A DNA stretch of 64,000 bases from Massilibacteroides vaginae (GTDB taxonomy: Bacteria > Bacteroidota > Bacteroidia > Bacteroidales > Tannerellaceae). Positions 28,228 through 38,220 of the stretch are shown here, piece by piece (position 1 is the first letter of the stretch; every line of letters starts with the position of its first letter). The stretch covers positions 394,263 through 458,262 of the forward strand of contig NZ_FXDJ01000009.1 of assembly GCF_900178525.1 (NCBI RefSeq). The letters run 5' to 3'. Under the pieces are notes generated by a model. That model worked only from the letters and a program-made list of their open reading frames with translations. It was not told the DNA's origin and did not search any database. The position numbers and the translations under genes were made by a program.

Positions 28228-29568
28228 CTATTCTATTTTTAAAAGCCGAAGTTTATTATACAGCGTTTTCCGGTCTATACCCAGTAGTTTCGCTGCCTGA
28301 GATTTATTGTTGCCTGTTTCCTGCAGAGCTCTAATAATTAAAACCCGCTCATGATCCTCACTTTTCAACTGCGTAACCCCATGAGGTTCATCTTCCCCTT
28401 TAGTCGTGGTAAGTTCCTCCGGCAGATCGGTTAACGTGATAAACTTTCCCGCGGCCAATAACGTTCCGTACTTAACAGCATTCTTCATTTCCCTGAGATT
28501 TCCGGGCCATGAATAAGAAGAAAATAATTTAATAACCTCTTCGTCAAACCCTATGATGGATTTATTCAAATCGGTATTGGCCTGGTCAAGAAAATGGTTG
28601 GCAAAAAGGATAATATCTTCCGAGCGCTCTTTCAGACTGGGTATACGTATGGTAAATTCGTTAATACGGTGATACAGGTCTTCCCTGAAATCGCCTTTTT
28701 CAATAGCCTGACGAAGGTTCTCATTTGTAGCGGAAATCAGGCGGAGGTTTATAGGTATCTCCTCATTACTACCGATAGGCTTCACTTTTCTTTCCTGCAG
28801 CGCACGTAATAATTGCACCTGCACTTCATAGGTAAGGTTGCCAATCTCATCCAAGAAGATGGTACCTCCATCCGCTGCGACAAAAGCACCCGTTTTATTA
28901 TCGATCGCACCGGTGAATGATCCTTTCATGTGTCCGAAAAACTCCGACGCGGCAAGATCTTTCGGAATAGCCCCACAATCAACCGCAATAAAGGGTGCTT
29001 GCGAACGCAAACTCTGGCTATGGATCAATCTGGCGATATATTCTTTGCCCGTTCCACTGTTTCCGTTGATCAACACAGACATATCTGTGGGAGAGACCAG
29101 CTTTACATGGTCGTACATCTGAAGCGCGTTTATACTCTTTCCATGTATAAAATCGTCGTTTTTCTCTTCCGTATTGGGTTTAGTGAAAGAGTTGGAAGAA
29201 ACATTCACGGCACAGATTTCTTCAATTTTCTGAAGAAGTTCCTGCGGATTTATCGGTTTTGAAATATAATCGGAAGCACCTAATTTAATCGCTTGAACAG
29301 CGGTTTGAATCTCGGCATAGCCGGTCATTACAATCACAGGTAACGAAAAGCCCTTTTCTTCCAACCAACGAAGCAATTCTATTCCATCACCATCCGGCAA
29401 TCGCAAGTCCGACAAAATAACATCAACTGTTTTTTGTGCAATGATTCGCTTAGCTTCGGAAATTGTTGTAACAGAATTAACATCAAAACCCTTCTTTTTC
29501 AGCCAAGTCGACAACATTAAGGAGAAAGTTATGTCGTCTTCCACAATCAGTATTGGCCGCATAGTCAT
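28228..29568 (-). CDS. Sigma-54-dependent response regulator (NtrC family)
   Basis: A 446-residue cytoplasmic regulator. The N-terminal receiver has IVEDDITFSLML, DVILSDLRLPDGDG (phosphoacceptor near residue 55) and DYISKPI. The AAA+ domain has Walker A GNSGTGKEYIARLIH, the sigma-54 contact loop as GSFTGA (canonical GAFTGA, Ala to Ser), Walker B DGGTIFLDEIGNL and a sensor region. The C-terminal Fis-type helix-turn-helix is NNKSQAAKLLGIDRKTLYNKL. The start could be the second ATG two codons later. No histidine kinase is adjacent, so its partner is elsewhere. A -7-like TATTTTTG lies at 29594-29587 on this strand. Confidence 0.93.
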   Translation of the reverse strand: MTMRPILIVEDDITFSLMLSTWLKKKGFDVNSVTTISEAKRIIAQKTVDVILSDLRLPDGDGIELLRWLEEKGFSLPVIVMTGYAEIQTAVQAIKLGASDYISKPINPQELLQKIEEICAVNVSSNSFTKPNTEEKNDDFIHGKSINALQMYDHVKLVSPTDMSVLINGNSGTGKEYIARLIHSQSLRSQAPFIAVDCGAIPKDLAASEFFGHMKGSFTGAIDNKTGAFVAADGGTIFLDEIGNLTYEVQVQLLRALQERKVKPIGSNEEIPINLRLISATNENLRQAIEKGDFREDLYHRINEFTIRIPSLKERSEDIILFANHFLDQANTDLNKSIIGFDEEVIKLFSSYSWPGNLREMKNAVKYGTLLAAGKFITLTDLPEELTTTKGEDEPHGVTQLKSEDHERVLIIRALQETGNNKSQAAKLLGIDRKTLYNKLRLLKIE

Positions 29569-29759
29569 ATTATTATCTATTGTTTACAAAAATAATCAAA
29601 TAAGAATAATTCTTCCGTATTTTAGGTCTGCTATTTTACAGGTTTTTAAAAATATGCCTTAAAATTAAACAAACCTATTCAGTAAATGATAGAATGTGAA
29701 AAAGATTATTAATATTGTACTACTTTTACATATTATTAATTGATTTACTCAGCTACTCT

Positions 29760-30617
29760 ATGGATTATTACTGTTTAAAAATAACTTTCACGTCTTCACT
29801 TCCTTCAGAAATCATTACAGATGTTCTTTCTTCAGAACTGGGCGAAATCGGATTTGAGAGTTTTGACGCAAAGGAAGATGCCTTCTATGCTTACGTTCCT
29901 GTTACGCTATACAACCAAACGTTGATTGCACAAAAACTGATCGAATTTCCTCTTGAAGATGTTACTTTCCATTATGATCTGGAACTTGTAAAAGCAAAAA
30001 ACTGGAATGAGGAATGGGAGAAAAACTATTTCCAACCTATCCGAATCGGCGATCAGTGTATTATCAGAGCATCATTTCATGCAGAAGAGCCGGGTTTCTC
30101 GCATACACTTTTAATCGATCCTAAAATGGCATTCGGAACAGGCAATCACGACACAACTCGATTAATGATTACCGAATTGCTGGAAACCGACCTGGCCGGC
30201 AAAACCGTACTCGATATGGGATGTGGCACAGCCGTTCTCGCTATTCTTGCACGCAAATTGGGAGCAGCCGAAACAACGGCTATCGATATAGACGAGTGGG
30301 CTTACGAAAACGCTTTAGAAAACATTTCGTTAAACAACGTGAGTGGCATTGACGTAAAATTAGGTGGAGCAGAACAAATTGGAGCATACTCAACCTTCGA
30401 TTTAATACTCGCCAACATCAACCGGAATATTCTTCTGAACGATATGCATTATTACGCGAACGCTTTGAAACCGGGGGCTTTACTTTTCATGAGCGGTTTT
30501 TATACCGAAGATATCCCTATGCTTGAAAACGAAGCCCGCAAAAACAATCTTACGCTGATTAAACAAAAAGAATCAAATAAATGGGCGATGATGTTATGTT
30601 CTAAAAATAATGCTTAG
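29760..30617 (+). CDS. prmA: Ribosomal protein L11 methyltransferase
   Basis: A 285-residue SAM-dependent enzyme that trimethylates L11. The N-terminal substrate-recognition domain (about 1-100) precedes the methyltransferase with DPKMAFGTGNHDTTRLM, the SAM-binding TVLDMGCGTAVLAILARKLGA, and LILANINRNILL (the NxxP-like motif region). The ATG at 29760 gives the usual start; an ATG 15 codons upstream would add a hydrophobic extension not seen in the family. It is divergent from the NtrC-type gene. Confidence 0.94.
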   Translation: MDYYCLKITFTSSLPSEIITDVLSSELGEIGFESFDAKEDAFYAYVPVTLYNQTLIAQKLIEFPLEDVTFHYDLELVKAKNWNEEWEKNYFQPIRIGDQCIIRASFHAEEPGFSHTLLIDPKMAFGTGNHDTTRLMITELLETDLAGKTVLDMGCGTAVLAILARKLGAAETTAIDIDEWAYENALENISLNNVSGIDVKLGGAEQIGAYSTFDLILANINRNILLNDMHYYANALKPGALLFMSGFYTEDIPMLENEARKNNLTLIKQKESNKWAMMLCSKNNA

Positions 30618-30774
30618 TTGATCTACAAATCAATTAAGCACATCAAACTCTGACGAAACAAACCGTTTTTTTGCTACAAAACACACATTTACAATAACAA
30701 AAACTCACTGATTCCCCACTTTTGACTAATATAAAGTTGTATTTTTACTCAAACAACAGTGAATATTCTATAAT

Positions 30775-31737
30775 ATGAGAAATCCTTCGAATAAACTTAT
30801 AGAAGATATCATAAAAGAGAAATCGCACAAAGACGATAAACTCGTTGATATTATTATGGAGACCCTTTCCTTAGGTAAAGAAGCTGCTTATCGCAGATTG
30901 CGTGGAGAGGTGCCCTATACACTTGACGATATACTAATAATAGCCGCCAAATTTAATATTTCATTAGATGCTATTATTGGACGTAAGCAACATGGCGCTG
31001 TTTTAATAAACGCTGATATAATCGATATTGACGATCCGGTCTATTCTTACAACAAGTACCTGTTATCTCAAACAGCCATATTCAAAGAAGTAACCAGACG
31101 TGAAAACGGAAAAGCGTTTATGGCGTTCAACCTGATTCCGTATGTGCTTTATTCGAATTATCAAACACTGCATAAGTTCAGACTTTACAGGTGGATACAT
31201 CAAATGAATGCTTCCGGAAATCAGCTTTCATTTAAAGACACGCATCTTCTTGACGAAGTGTGGGCTACGAATCAGACAGCTTTAAAAGAATTTTCGCGTA
31301 TACAACACGTCGACTTCATTTTCGACAAAGAACTATTCCTGAATCAGGTAAAGGAAATTCTTCTTTTTGTGCAGCTCAACTTAATAGACAAGGAAACCCT
31401 TGCACAACTTAAAAACGAGTTATTGCAACTTCTGGAAGATATTGAAGAAATGAGTTACACGTCTGCCCAAAAAGAAGTAACACGTTCTATTTTCATTGCC
31501 AACGTGAGTTTTGAAAGTTGCTACCTGTTCTTCGAAGCAGACGATTATTGTATGTCCGGACTGAGAACTTTGGGCATTAGCGTAATCACTTCGCAAGACG
31601 CCTGGTTATGCCAGCAACAAAGAAGGTGGATCGAATCGCTTAAACGGTATTCTACGTTAATATCTGTCAGCGGAGAAATTAATCGCTTAGCATTCATCAA
31701 CAAGCAGAAAGAATACATCAAGATGCTCGACATTTAA
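30775..31737 (+). CDS. Helix-turn-helix (BetR/XRE-like) regulator
   Basis: A 320-residue protein of a type common in Bacteroidales. The N-terminal 75 residues read as a helix-turn-helix: KLVDIIMETLSLGKEAAYRR, then LRGEVPYTLDDILIIAAKFN and ISLDAIIGRK, the order expected for an XRE/BetR-like domain. The remaining 240 residues have no motif I recognise and no transmembrane helix. It stands alone. Its 3' end is convergent with the hybrid sensor gene, with repeat copy 3 between them. A DNA-binding regulator is the best call; targets are unknown. Confidence 0.7.
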   Translation: MRNPSNKLIEDIIKEKSHKDDKLVDIIMETLSLGKEAAYRRLRGEVPYTLDDILIIAAKFNISLDAIIGRKQHGAVLINADIIDIDDPVYSYNKYLLSQTAIFKEVTRRENGKAFMAFNLIPYVLYSNYQTLHKFRLYRWIHQMNASGNQLSFKDTHLLDEVWATNQTALKEFSRIQHVDFIFDKELFLNQVKEILLFVQLNLIDKETLAQLKNELLQLLEDIEEMSYTSAQKEVTRSIFIANVSFESCYLFFEADDYCMSGLRTLGISVITSQDAWLCQQQRRWIESLKRYSTLISVSGEINRLAFINKQKEYIKMLDI

Positions 31738-31842
31738 CAGGCAACGATCATTCTTCAGGATCAAAAAAACACCCGGTTGGGAACGACTATTTCTCTTGTT
31801 TTACAGCTAAAACAGGGCTGTTTTTTCGCGTTTCATATAGCT

Positions 31843-31950
31843 CTGATAATCAACACACTACATACATCAAAAAACATAAAGGTTATTTTTGAAAATATAA
31901 AGGTTATTTTTTGAAAAATAAAGGATATATTTTTATTCATATAGTAATGC
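31843..31950 (-). repeat. Dispersed phased repeat, copy 3
   Basis: Three ATAAAGG sites at 31876, 31897 and 31918, exactly 21 bp apart. Flanks are CTGATAATCAAC (31843) and CATATAGTAATGC (31938-31950). It lies in the 311-bp gap between two convergent genes, where I see no other feature except a possible end motif GATCAACCGG (32024-32033) shared with the long repeats. Confidence 0.85.
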
Positions 31951-32048
31951 AAAAAAATCGCTCCTTTTTAGCACCGGATTCGCATGCGCTGATCCGAAGG
32001 CGGAACAGACAAAAACACACACCCGATCAACCGGAAAAAACAGTTGAT

Positions 32049-35000
32049 CTATTCTTTACGATTGCCGTAAAGAGAGGGTAAAATTCCGAATTCATCCTTA
32101 AAGTATTTTCTGAAATACTTCGGATTGTTGAATCCTACTTCATACGCAATTTCCGAAACGGTTAGCTGACTTTCCTGAAGCAGTTGAGCCGCGCGTTTCA
32201 GTCGTATGATACGAATAAACTCAATGGGTGTTTTTCCGGTCAGTGACGATAACTTTTTATACAGATGCACACGACTCATACCCAGTTCACGGCTCAGTTC
32301 CTCTACCGAGAAATCCGGGTCAGACATATGCTGTTCCGTGTACTCCAATGCTTTACGAATAAGCTTTTCATCCAAAGAGCTAACCGCTATTTTCGATGGT
32401 TCTATCTTTACCTGTTCCTGAAATTCTTTTTGGTTGTGCCTCCTCATTTCAACAATATTCCTGATTTTCACTTTCAGAATATTCAGGTTGAACGGCTTCG
32501 TTATATAATCGTCTGCTCCCGCAGTAAGTCCTTCGAGTTTACTTTCCTCACCACTTTTTGCCGTTAGGAGGATCAGCGGAATATGCGATGTCCGAATGTC
32601 GGCTTTCAATTGCTGACACAGTTCGACACCATCCATTAGCGGCATCATCACATCAGACAAAATCAGATCGGGAATCTCCGCGAGTGCAATTTCTTTTCCA
32701 TCTACCCCATTAGAAGCCCGAAGCACAACATAGTCGTTTTTCAGTTGATCGGTAAGGAATGCAAGCAACTCGGCATTATCTTCAACCACCAACAGCTTAG
32801 GCAGTTCATTTTCCGTTGAAGTTTCCGAAACAAGTTGTTCTTCATCTTGCTCCGCTCCCTCCGTAAGTAGTGCATCCGAGTGTTCGGGAGCGTCGGAAAC
32901 AATCGGTAGTATAAATTCAAAGAGACTGCCTTTTTCGGGCAATCTTTCTGCATGAACTTTTCCATGATGTAGCTCCACATATTCCTTTACGATATGCAAG
33001 CCTATGCCACTACCCTGATTATTATAATCTTTCGAAGGATTTACCTGATAGAAACGTTCAAAAATCTTTTCCAGATCTTCTTCCGGAATGCCCACTCCGT
33101 CGTCTTTTACGACAATCGAAAGAGACGAGTTATCCACCTGCCTTACATGTATAGAAACATGTCCTTCTTCGGGAGTAAACTTATAGGCATTTGACAATAA
33201 GTTCACCATAACTTTCGCCAATTTGTCGGGATCGAACCATATATGCAAAGCGGTTATCTCTGACGAGAACGTATAGTTGATCTGCTTCTTCTCCATCGCG
33301 TCGTTAAAAAGCGACGCTTGTTCATTTAAAAATCGGATGATATCTCCGTGAGATTGTTGTAGTTTGTGTGCGTTATCATCCAACTTCCTGAAATCAAGAA
33401 GCTGATTAACGAGTCTTAATAAGTTTTGCGCATTCCGATCAATTACGTCTAACAGACTTTTCTTCTCTTTGTCTTTCTCTTTACTCAAGAGTTCATCCAG
33501 CGGAGTAAGTATCAACGTAAGGGGAGTTCTGAACTCATGGCTTATATTGGTAAAGAACCGGAGCTTCATTTCGTCCATTTCCAACTGTTGCTTTGTTTTC
33601 AGTTTTTCCTGGGCATAAACCAGTTTTCTTTCCGCCTTTGCCGTCATTCGTTTTCTATACCATAATATTAACGCTATAACAAGGAACAAATAAATGAACC
33701 AGGCGGCGGCGGTATTCCAGAAAGGAGGACTGACCGTTATTTTTAAACGGATAGATTCCCTACTTTCCACGCCGTCGTTGTTAACCGCTTTCAGTCTGAA
33801 CAGATAAGTTCCCGGACTCAGGTTGGTATAGGTTGCTTTCCTGCTGAAACGGTCTGCCTCCAACCACTGATCATTAAACCCTTCCAATTTATAGAAATAA
33901 CGTGATTTATTTGGCATACAATAATCCAGAGCCGCAAACGTCAGCGAGATATAATTGTCGAAATATTTCAGTTTAATCTCATCGGTAATGTTTATACTTT
34001 TCGTTAACAACACCCGTCCATTATATTTTTCTTCCGGCTTAATGCTCTTATTGTAAATCTGAAAATCCGTAATTACCACCTTGGGTGGGTTTGTGTTATA
34101 ACTGATCTGAGACGGAATAAAAAGATTAAAGCCCGAAATTCCTCCGAAGAGTAATTCAGACTTGGATGTTATATAAGCGGCATTGTAATTAAACTGCTCG
34201 CCCTGTAACCCTTCGGAGCTGTCGTAGTTCATTATATTAAAGAAGTAACCGGGTGTTTCCACATTCGTTGTCACCTTCACACAAGAAAGCCCACGGTTGG
34301 TCGACACCCATATATTATTATCCGAATCCTCCAGAACACTTTGTATCAGATCGGAAGACAGCCCGTTGGCTTCGGTGAATAGCTCTACTTTTTTAGAGTA
34401 GGGATTAAAAACAAACAACCCATTGCGCGTTCCGATCCACAAGAGGCCGCGACTGTCTTCACACAGGTAGTTAATATCATTTCTACTTAGCTGTACTTCA
34501 TTAAAAATCTCGGGCTCATACAATTCCAATATTTCTTTCTCGAAATCATACAAGTACAGCCCGCTTTGAGCACCCACAAACATACCTCCCAAGCGACGTT
34601 TCACCAAGGCATACACCGAACCATTCGTTTCAAGATGCTTAATTATTTTATGAGTAGCAACATCGATCAAGAGAACCCCTCCACGCAATGTGCCAACCCA
34701 AAGATGCCCATCCCGATCATTTTCCAACACCCAGGCATTATTATCGGTCAATCCATCAGACTTTTGCGTGTCGTAGGTGTAATTTGTGAACGTTTTTCCA
34801 TCAAAACAGTCTAATCCTTCCAGGTAATACCCGATCCAGAGATGTCCGTTAACGTCTTCCTCAATCCCAACAATTACATCTCCCGCCGGCGAATTCGGAT
34901 TATTCGGATTACGCTTGTATACGGTGTATGTTTCCTTTTTACGGTCGAAGAATAACAATCCTCCTCCATTAGTGCCGATCCAGAAATTTCCGTCTTTCGT

Positions 35001-36134
35001 TTCAAAAAAACAATTGATATCCTTATAAGGAATAGTAGACGATGAAATCAGTGATTTAAACTTATAAATACTCTCATGATAATAACAAACACCTTTCTTG
35101 TACGTTCCTAACCACATTATTCCGGTATCATCTTTATAGAGACTTTTAATCGTATTCTGAGCCAGACTAAGCGGATCGCTTTCATCATTTTTAATTACGG
35201 AAATTTCTCCGGTTTTTTTGTTCACCACATTTACTCCCCCATGGTCTGTGCCGATCCAAATATTGCCGGCATTATCTTCCTGTATTTCCGTAATAATATT
35301 ATTTGTAATCCGATAATCGGAAGGAGCGTTAGCAGAATAAATCTGCCAGGTTGTACGCGAAGTGTTATAATGAGCAACTCCGAAATGAGAACCGATTCCA
35401 TAAGCCCACACATCTCCCGAAGAATCTATAAAAAGTGTCATTTCCCGCTGATCCATTATGGAAGTCTTGCTTAATTTCAAAATCGTAGAATCCCGACTTA
35501 TCACCTTATGGGTTTGGGCATCCATACATTCCAGCATTCCGTTATCCAGAAAAAACCAATACCGGTTTTTGCCTTGTTTTATATCCGCAATCAAGCCACG
35601 ACTCAATCCGTCGGGGGTTCCTTGTTCAAAGATTTTCAGTTCTCCGGTTTTACTGTCATACAATCTTACATCCTCCCAGGTTACAAACCAGAAGTTTTTG
35701 CCTTCATCGATATAAACGCTCCAGAACTCTTCCGTACCGGCATATTTCTTAAATAAATCAGAGGGAGAATCTACAAAACGCTCGATACCCGGATCGTAAA
35801 CCGTATATCCTAAACGGGTATTTAACCAAAGCCGGCCTTCCATATCTTCCTGAATGCGCCAGATATCATTATTAGAAGATAAGTTCGACTTTGTACTCAA
35901 GTCTTGTTTACAGGGAACCACCTCATAGCCGTCATAACGATTTAAGCCGGAAGGCGTTCCAAACCACATAAATCCCGAACGATCTTTAAAGATACATAGA
36001 ACCTCACTGTTGGAAAGTCCGCGTTCCACATCGATGCGGTTAAATTTATATTCATTCGTTTCCTTAGCAAACAGCGTTTTGCTAATTCCTAATGCCAAGA
36101 AAAGGATACAAAACAACACACGTAGTTCATTCAT
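32049..36134 (-). CDS. Hybrid two-component system sensor/regulator (HTCS)
   Basis: A 1361-residue one-protein signalling system. A signal peptide (1-23) precedes a periplasmic double beta-propeller built from 'two-component regulator propeller' repeats (about 30-700; e.g. CIFKDRSGFMWFGTPSGLNRY), a Y_Y_Y domain (about 740-805) and one TM helix (about 811-830). The cytoplasmic part has HisKA (ISHEFRTPL, His near 866), HATPase (NLLSNAYKFTPEEG; GSGIGLHIVKEY), a receiver (LLVVEDN; DLILSDVMMPLMDG, Asp near 1159) and a C-terminal AraC helix-turn-helix (about 1255-1361). In Bacteroidetes these control polysaccharide utilisation loci by sensing oligosaccharides. No susC/susD or glycoside hydrolase gene is adjacent, so the target locus is elsewhere or lost. 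A -7 box TATCTTTG is at 36170-36163. Confidence 0.96.
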   Translation of the reverse strand: MNELRVLFCILFLALGISKTLFAKETNEYKFNRIDVERGLSNSEVLCIFKDRSGFMWFGTPSGLNRYDGYEVVPCKQDLSTKSNLSSNNDIWRIQEDMEGRLWLNTRLGYTVYDPGIERFVDSPSDLFKKYAGTEEFWSVYIDEGKNFWFVTWEDVRLYDSKTGELKIFEQGTPDGLSRGLIADIKQGKNRYWFFLDNGMLECMDAQTHKVISRDSTILKLSKTSIMDQREMTLFIDSSGDVWAYGIGSHFGVAHYNTSRTTWQIYSANAPSDYRITNNIITEIQEDNAGNIWIGTDHGGVNVVNKKTGEISVIKNDESDPLSLAQNTIKSLYKDDTGIMWLGTYKKGVCYYHESIYKFKSLISSSTIPYKDINCFFETKDGNFWIGTNGGGLLFFDRKKETYTVYKRNPNNPNSPAGDVIVGIEEDVNGHLWIGYYLEGLDCFDGKTFTNYTYDTQKSDGLTDNNAWVLENDRDGHLWVGTLRGGVLLIDVATHKIIKHLETNGSVYALVKRRLGGMFVGAQSGLYLYDFEKEILELYEPEIFNEVQLSRNDINYLCEDSRGLLWIGTRNGLFVFNPYSKKVELFTEANGLSSDLIQSVLEDSDNNIWVSTNRGLSCVKVTTNVETPGYFFNIMNYDSSEGLQGEQFNYNAAYITSKSELLFGGISGFNLFIPSQISYNTNPPKVVITDFQIYNKSIKPEEKYNGRVLLTKSINITDEIKLKYFDNYISLTFAALDYCMPNKSRYFYKLEGFNDQWLEADRFSRKATYTNLSPGTYLFRLKAVNNDGVESRESIRLKITVSPPFWNTAAAWFIYLFLVIALILWYRKRMTAKAERKLVYAQEKLKTKQQLEMDEMKLRFFTNISHEFRTPLTLILTPLDELLSKEKDKEKKSLLDVIDRNAQNLLRLVNQLLDFRKLDDNAHKLQQSHGDIIRFLNEQASLFNDAMEKKQINYTFSSEITALHIWFDPDKLAKVMVNLLSNAYKFTPEEGHVSIHVRQVDNSSLSIVVKDDGVGIPEEDLEKIFERFYQVNPSKDYNNQGSGIGLHIVKEYVELHHGKVHAERLPEKGSLFEFILPIVSDAPEHSDALLTEGAEQDEEQLVSETSTENELPKLLVVEDNAELLAFLTDQLKNDYVVLRASNGVDGKEIALAEIPDLILSDVMMPLMDGVELCQQLKADIRTSHIPLILLTAKSGEESKLEGLTAGADDYITKPFNLNILKVKIRNIVEMRRHNQKEFQEQVKIEPSKIAVSSLDEKLIRKALEYTEQHMSDPDFSVEELSRELGMSRVHLYKKLSSLTGKTPIEFIRIIRLKRAAQLLQESQLTVSEIAYEVGFNNPKYFRKYFKDEFGILPSLYGNRKE

Positions 36135-36162
36135 GGTTTCTTACTATCTCAATATAGAATAA

Positions 36163-36170
36163 CAAAGATA
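36163..36170 (-). promoter_or_regulatory. Candidate -7 box of the HTCS gene
   Basis: Minus-strand TATCTTTG, 28 bp upstream of the start codon. No convincing -33 box is seen. Confidence 0.4.
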
Positions 36171-36272
36171 GATTATTCCTCTCATAATACCTTTCCGAAA
36201 CATGCGAATAAGCAAAATCCCTGTTTTCTAAATGTTTTATCATATAATTCGCCTTGATTTAAAAAAATAAGA

Positions 36273-36280
36273 TAATTTTG
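36273..36280 (+). promoter_or_regulatory. Candidate -7 box of the paaK operon
   Basis: TAATTTTG, 42 bp upstream of the paaK start. The best upstream match (CTTG at 36253) is 16 nt away, so the assignment is weak. Confidence 0.4.
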
Positions 36281-36322
36281 TGGTTATTTTCTATCATTTC
36301 AACACCCTAAAAACTTTACACC

Positions 36323-37609
36323 ATGACATATTGGCAAGCAGACATGGAAACGATGAGTCGCGCCGATCTGGAGAAACTACAATTAAAACGTTTAAAGGAA
36401 ACGATTCAGACAGCCGGCAATTCCACTTTTTACAACAAAGTATTCAAAGAACAAAAAATAACCCCCGACTCGATTCATTCTTTAGAAGATCTGAAAAGAA
36501 TACCCTTTACTACAAAGGAAGATTTACGCAATAATTATCCTTTTGGTATGGCAGCAGTTCCTATTCAGAAATGTGTACGACTGCATTCATCAAGTGGTAC
36601 TACCGGAAACCCCACAGTTGTTCTTCATTCGGCTAAAGACATTGACGAATGGGCAAACCAAGTGGCACGTTGCATGTATATGGTCGGTCTGCGCAATACG
36701 GATATCTTTCAGAACACATCCGGCTACGGCATGTTTACCGGAGGATTGGGGTTTCAGTATGGCGCGGAAAAATTAGGCGCGCTCACTGTTCCGGCAGCAG
36801 CAGGAAACAGTAAGAGACAACTTAAATTTATCGCGGATTTCGGCACCACCTGTTTACACATCATCCCCAGTTATGCCACAAGATTGGCAGAGGTTATGCA
36901 GGAATCAGGCATAGATCCAAGAAGAGACACAAAATTACATACGGTCTGTATCGGAGCCGAACCACATTCGGAAGAGCAACGCAAACGTATAGAAGAACTG
37001 CTCGGCGTGAAGGCGTATAATTGCTTCGGGATGTCGGAGATGAACGGTCCGGGTGTTGCTTTTGAATGTAAGGAACAAAACGGACTGCACATTTGGGAAG
37101 ATTACGTAATTGTTGAGATTATCGACCCTATAACATTAGAACCCGTACCGGAAGGCGAAGTAGGAGAATTAGTGCTGACCGCCATCAACAGGGAAGCCAT
37201 GCCTCTTTTGCGTTATCGCACGCGAGACCTGACGCGTATTATCCAGGGAAAATGCGCCTGCGGACGAACACACAAGCGAATCGATCGGTTCAAAGGCCGT
37301 AGTGACGACATGCTTATCTTAAAGGGGGTCAACCTCTTCCCTATCCAAATTGAAACAATCCTGATGAAGTTCAACGAGTTGGGAAACAACTACCTGATCA
37401 CCATAGAAAACGACGAAATGCAGGTAGAGGTTGAACTGAGCGATTTGTTTACCGACGACTACAGCCAACTTCAACGGCTAACGAAAGAAGTTACCCGCCA
37501 ACTAAAAGACGAGCTTCTTCTTACACCCAAATTAAAGTTGGTAGGCCGCGGCTCATTGCCTGTTCAGGAAGGTAAAGCGGTGCGCGTAAAAGACCTCCGA
37601 AAGTTTTAA
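36323..37609 (+). CDS. paaK: Phenylacetate--CoA ligase family protein
   Basis: A 428-residue adenylate-forming enzyme that activates arylacetates to CoA thioesters. The P-loop is LHSSSGTTGNPTVVLHSAKD, followed by GAEPHSEEQR, NCFGMSEMNGPG and the C-terminal hinge DRFKGRSDDMLILKGVNLFP. All PaaK landmarks are present. The next genes encode an ACT-domain protein, a 45-residue peptide and an SSF symporter, an arrangement seen in other Bacteroidales where it presumably handles an aromatic acid taken up with Na+. In anaerobes, indole-3-acetate or phenylacetate are plausible substrates; this is inference. Confidence 0.92.
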   Translation: MTYWQADMETMSRADLEKLQLKRLKETIQTAGNSTFYNKVFKEQKITPDSIHSLEDLKRIPFTTKEDLRNNYPFGMAAVPIQKCVRLHSSSGTTGNPTVVLHSAKDIDEWANQVARCMYMVGLRNTDIFQNTSGYGMFTGGLGFQYGAEKLGALTVPAAAGNSKRQLKFIADFGTTCLHIIPSYATRLAEVMQESGIDPRRDTKLHTVCIGAEPHSEEQRKRIEELLGVKAYNCFGMSEMNGPGVAFECKEQNGLHIWEDYVIVEIIDPITLEPVPEGEVGELVLTAINREAMPLLRYRTRDLTRIIQGKCACGRTHKRIDRFKGRSDDMLILKGVNLFPIQIETILMKFNELGNNYLITIENDEMQVEVELSDLFTDDYSQLQRLTKEVTRQLKDELLLTPKLKLVGRGSLPVQEGKAVRVKDLRKF

Positions 37610-37639
37610 CTAAAGAATCATTCCTAAAAAAATACAATT

Positions 37640-38065
37640 ATGACGATCAATCAGATTTCTATTTTTCTGGAGAACAAGTGTGGCAAACTAAGTCAGGTAT
37701 TGGGTATTCTTACCGAAGCAAATATCGGAATAATCGCTGCAACAGTAGCCGACACGTCTGAGTACGGAATACTCCGTCTGATTTTAACCGACCCGGACAA
37801 AGCCTACGCCTTGTTCAAGGAGAACAACGTTACGGTAAGTAAAACCGAAGTACTGGCATTAGCGACCGATAGTTGCGCAGGCAGCTTTGCGAAGGTATTA
37901 GGCTGCTTTACTGAAGCCGGCATCAGCGTTGAATACATGTATTGTTTCTCGTTGAATGGTAAATCAATCCTTATCCTGAGAACCAATAATTCTTCGGATG
38001 CGCATGCTGTAGTAAAAAAACACAACCTCGAGTATATCTCTTCCGAAAACCTCAACAAAATTTAA
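37640..38065 (+). CDS. ACT domain-containing protein
   Basis: A 141-residue protein of two ACT domains in tandem. The first starts with QISIFLENKCGKLSQVLGILTEANIGI, the classic ACT beta-alpha strand with a Gly-Lys-Leu turn. The second is around AGSFAKVLGCFTEAGISVEYMYCF. ACT domains bind amino acids or related small ligands. It lies 30 bp after paaK, and PaaK and ACT proteins are often paired, so it probably senses the pathway's amino-acid precursor or modulates the ligase. Confidence 0.9.
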   Translation: MTINQISIFLENKCGKLSQVLGILTEANIGIIAATVADTSEYGILRLILTDPDKAYALFKENNVTVSKTEVLALATDSCAGSFAKVLGCFTEAGISVEYMYCFSLNGKSILILRTNNSSDAHAVVKKHNLEYISSENLNKI

Positions 38066-38082
38066 CAAGAAAAAATAACATT

Positions 38083-38220
38083 ATGTTTGGAATAAATGAC
38101 CCCGGAATCTGGATGGCCTATTTACTAACCTTTGCCTGTTTTGTATTTTCAATTGGTTATGGCATCGTTTTTTGGAACAAAGACAAAAGTAAAAACGATC
38201 AAAAGCACCAAGAAAAATGA
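38083..38220 (+). CDS. Symporter small accessory protein
   Basis: A 45-residue peptide, MFGINDPGIWMAYLLTFACF at the start, with a single transmembrane helix (about residues 10-30) and a charged tail ending KNDQKHQEK. Its stop TGA overlaps the start ATG of the symporter gene (ATGA, 38217-38220), so translation is coupled. Small one-helix proteins encoded directly before SSF symporters are a known class of accessory subunit. The position 17 bp after the ACT gene fits one operon. Confidence 0.85.
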   Translation: MFGINDPGIWMAYLLTFACFVFSIGYGIVFWNKDKSKNDQKHQEK

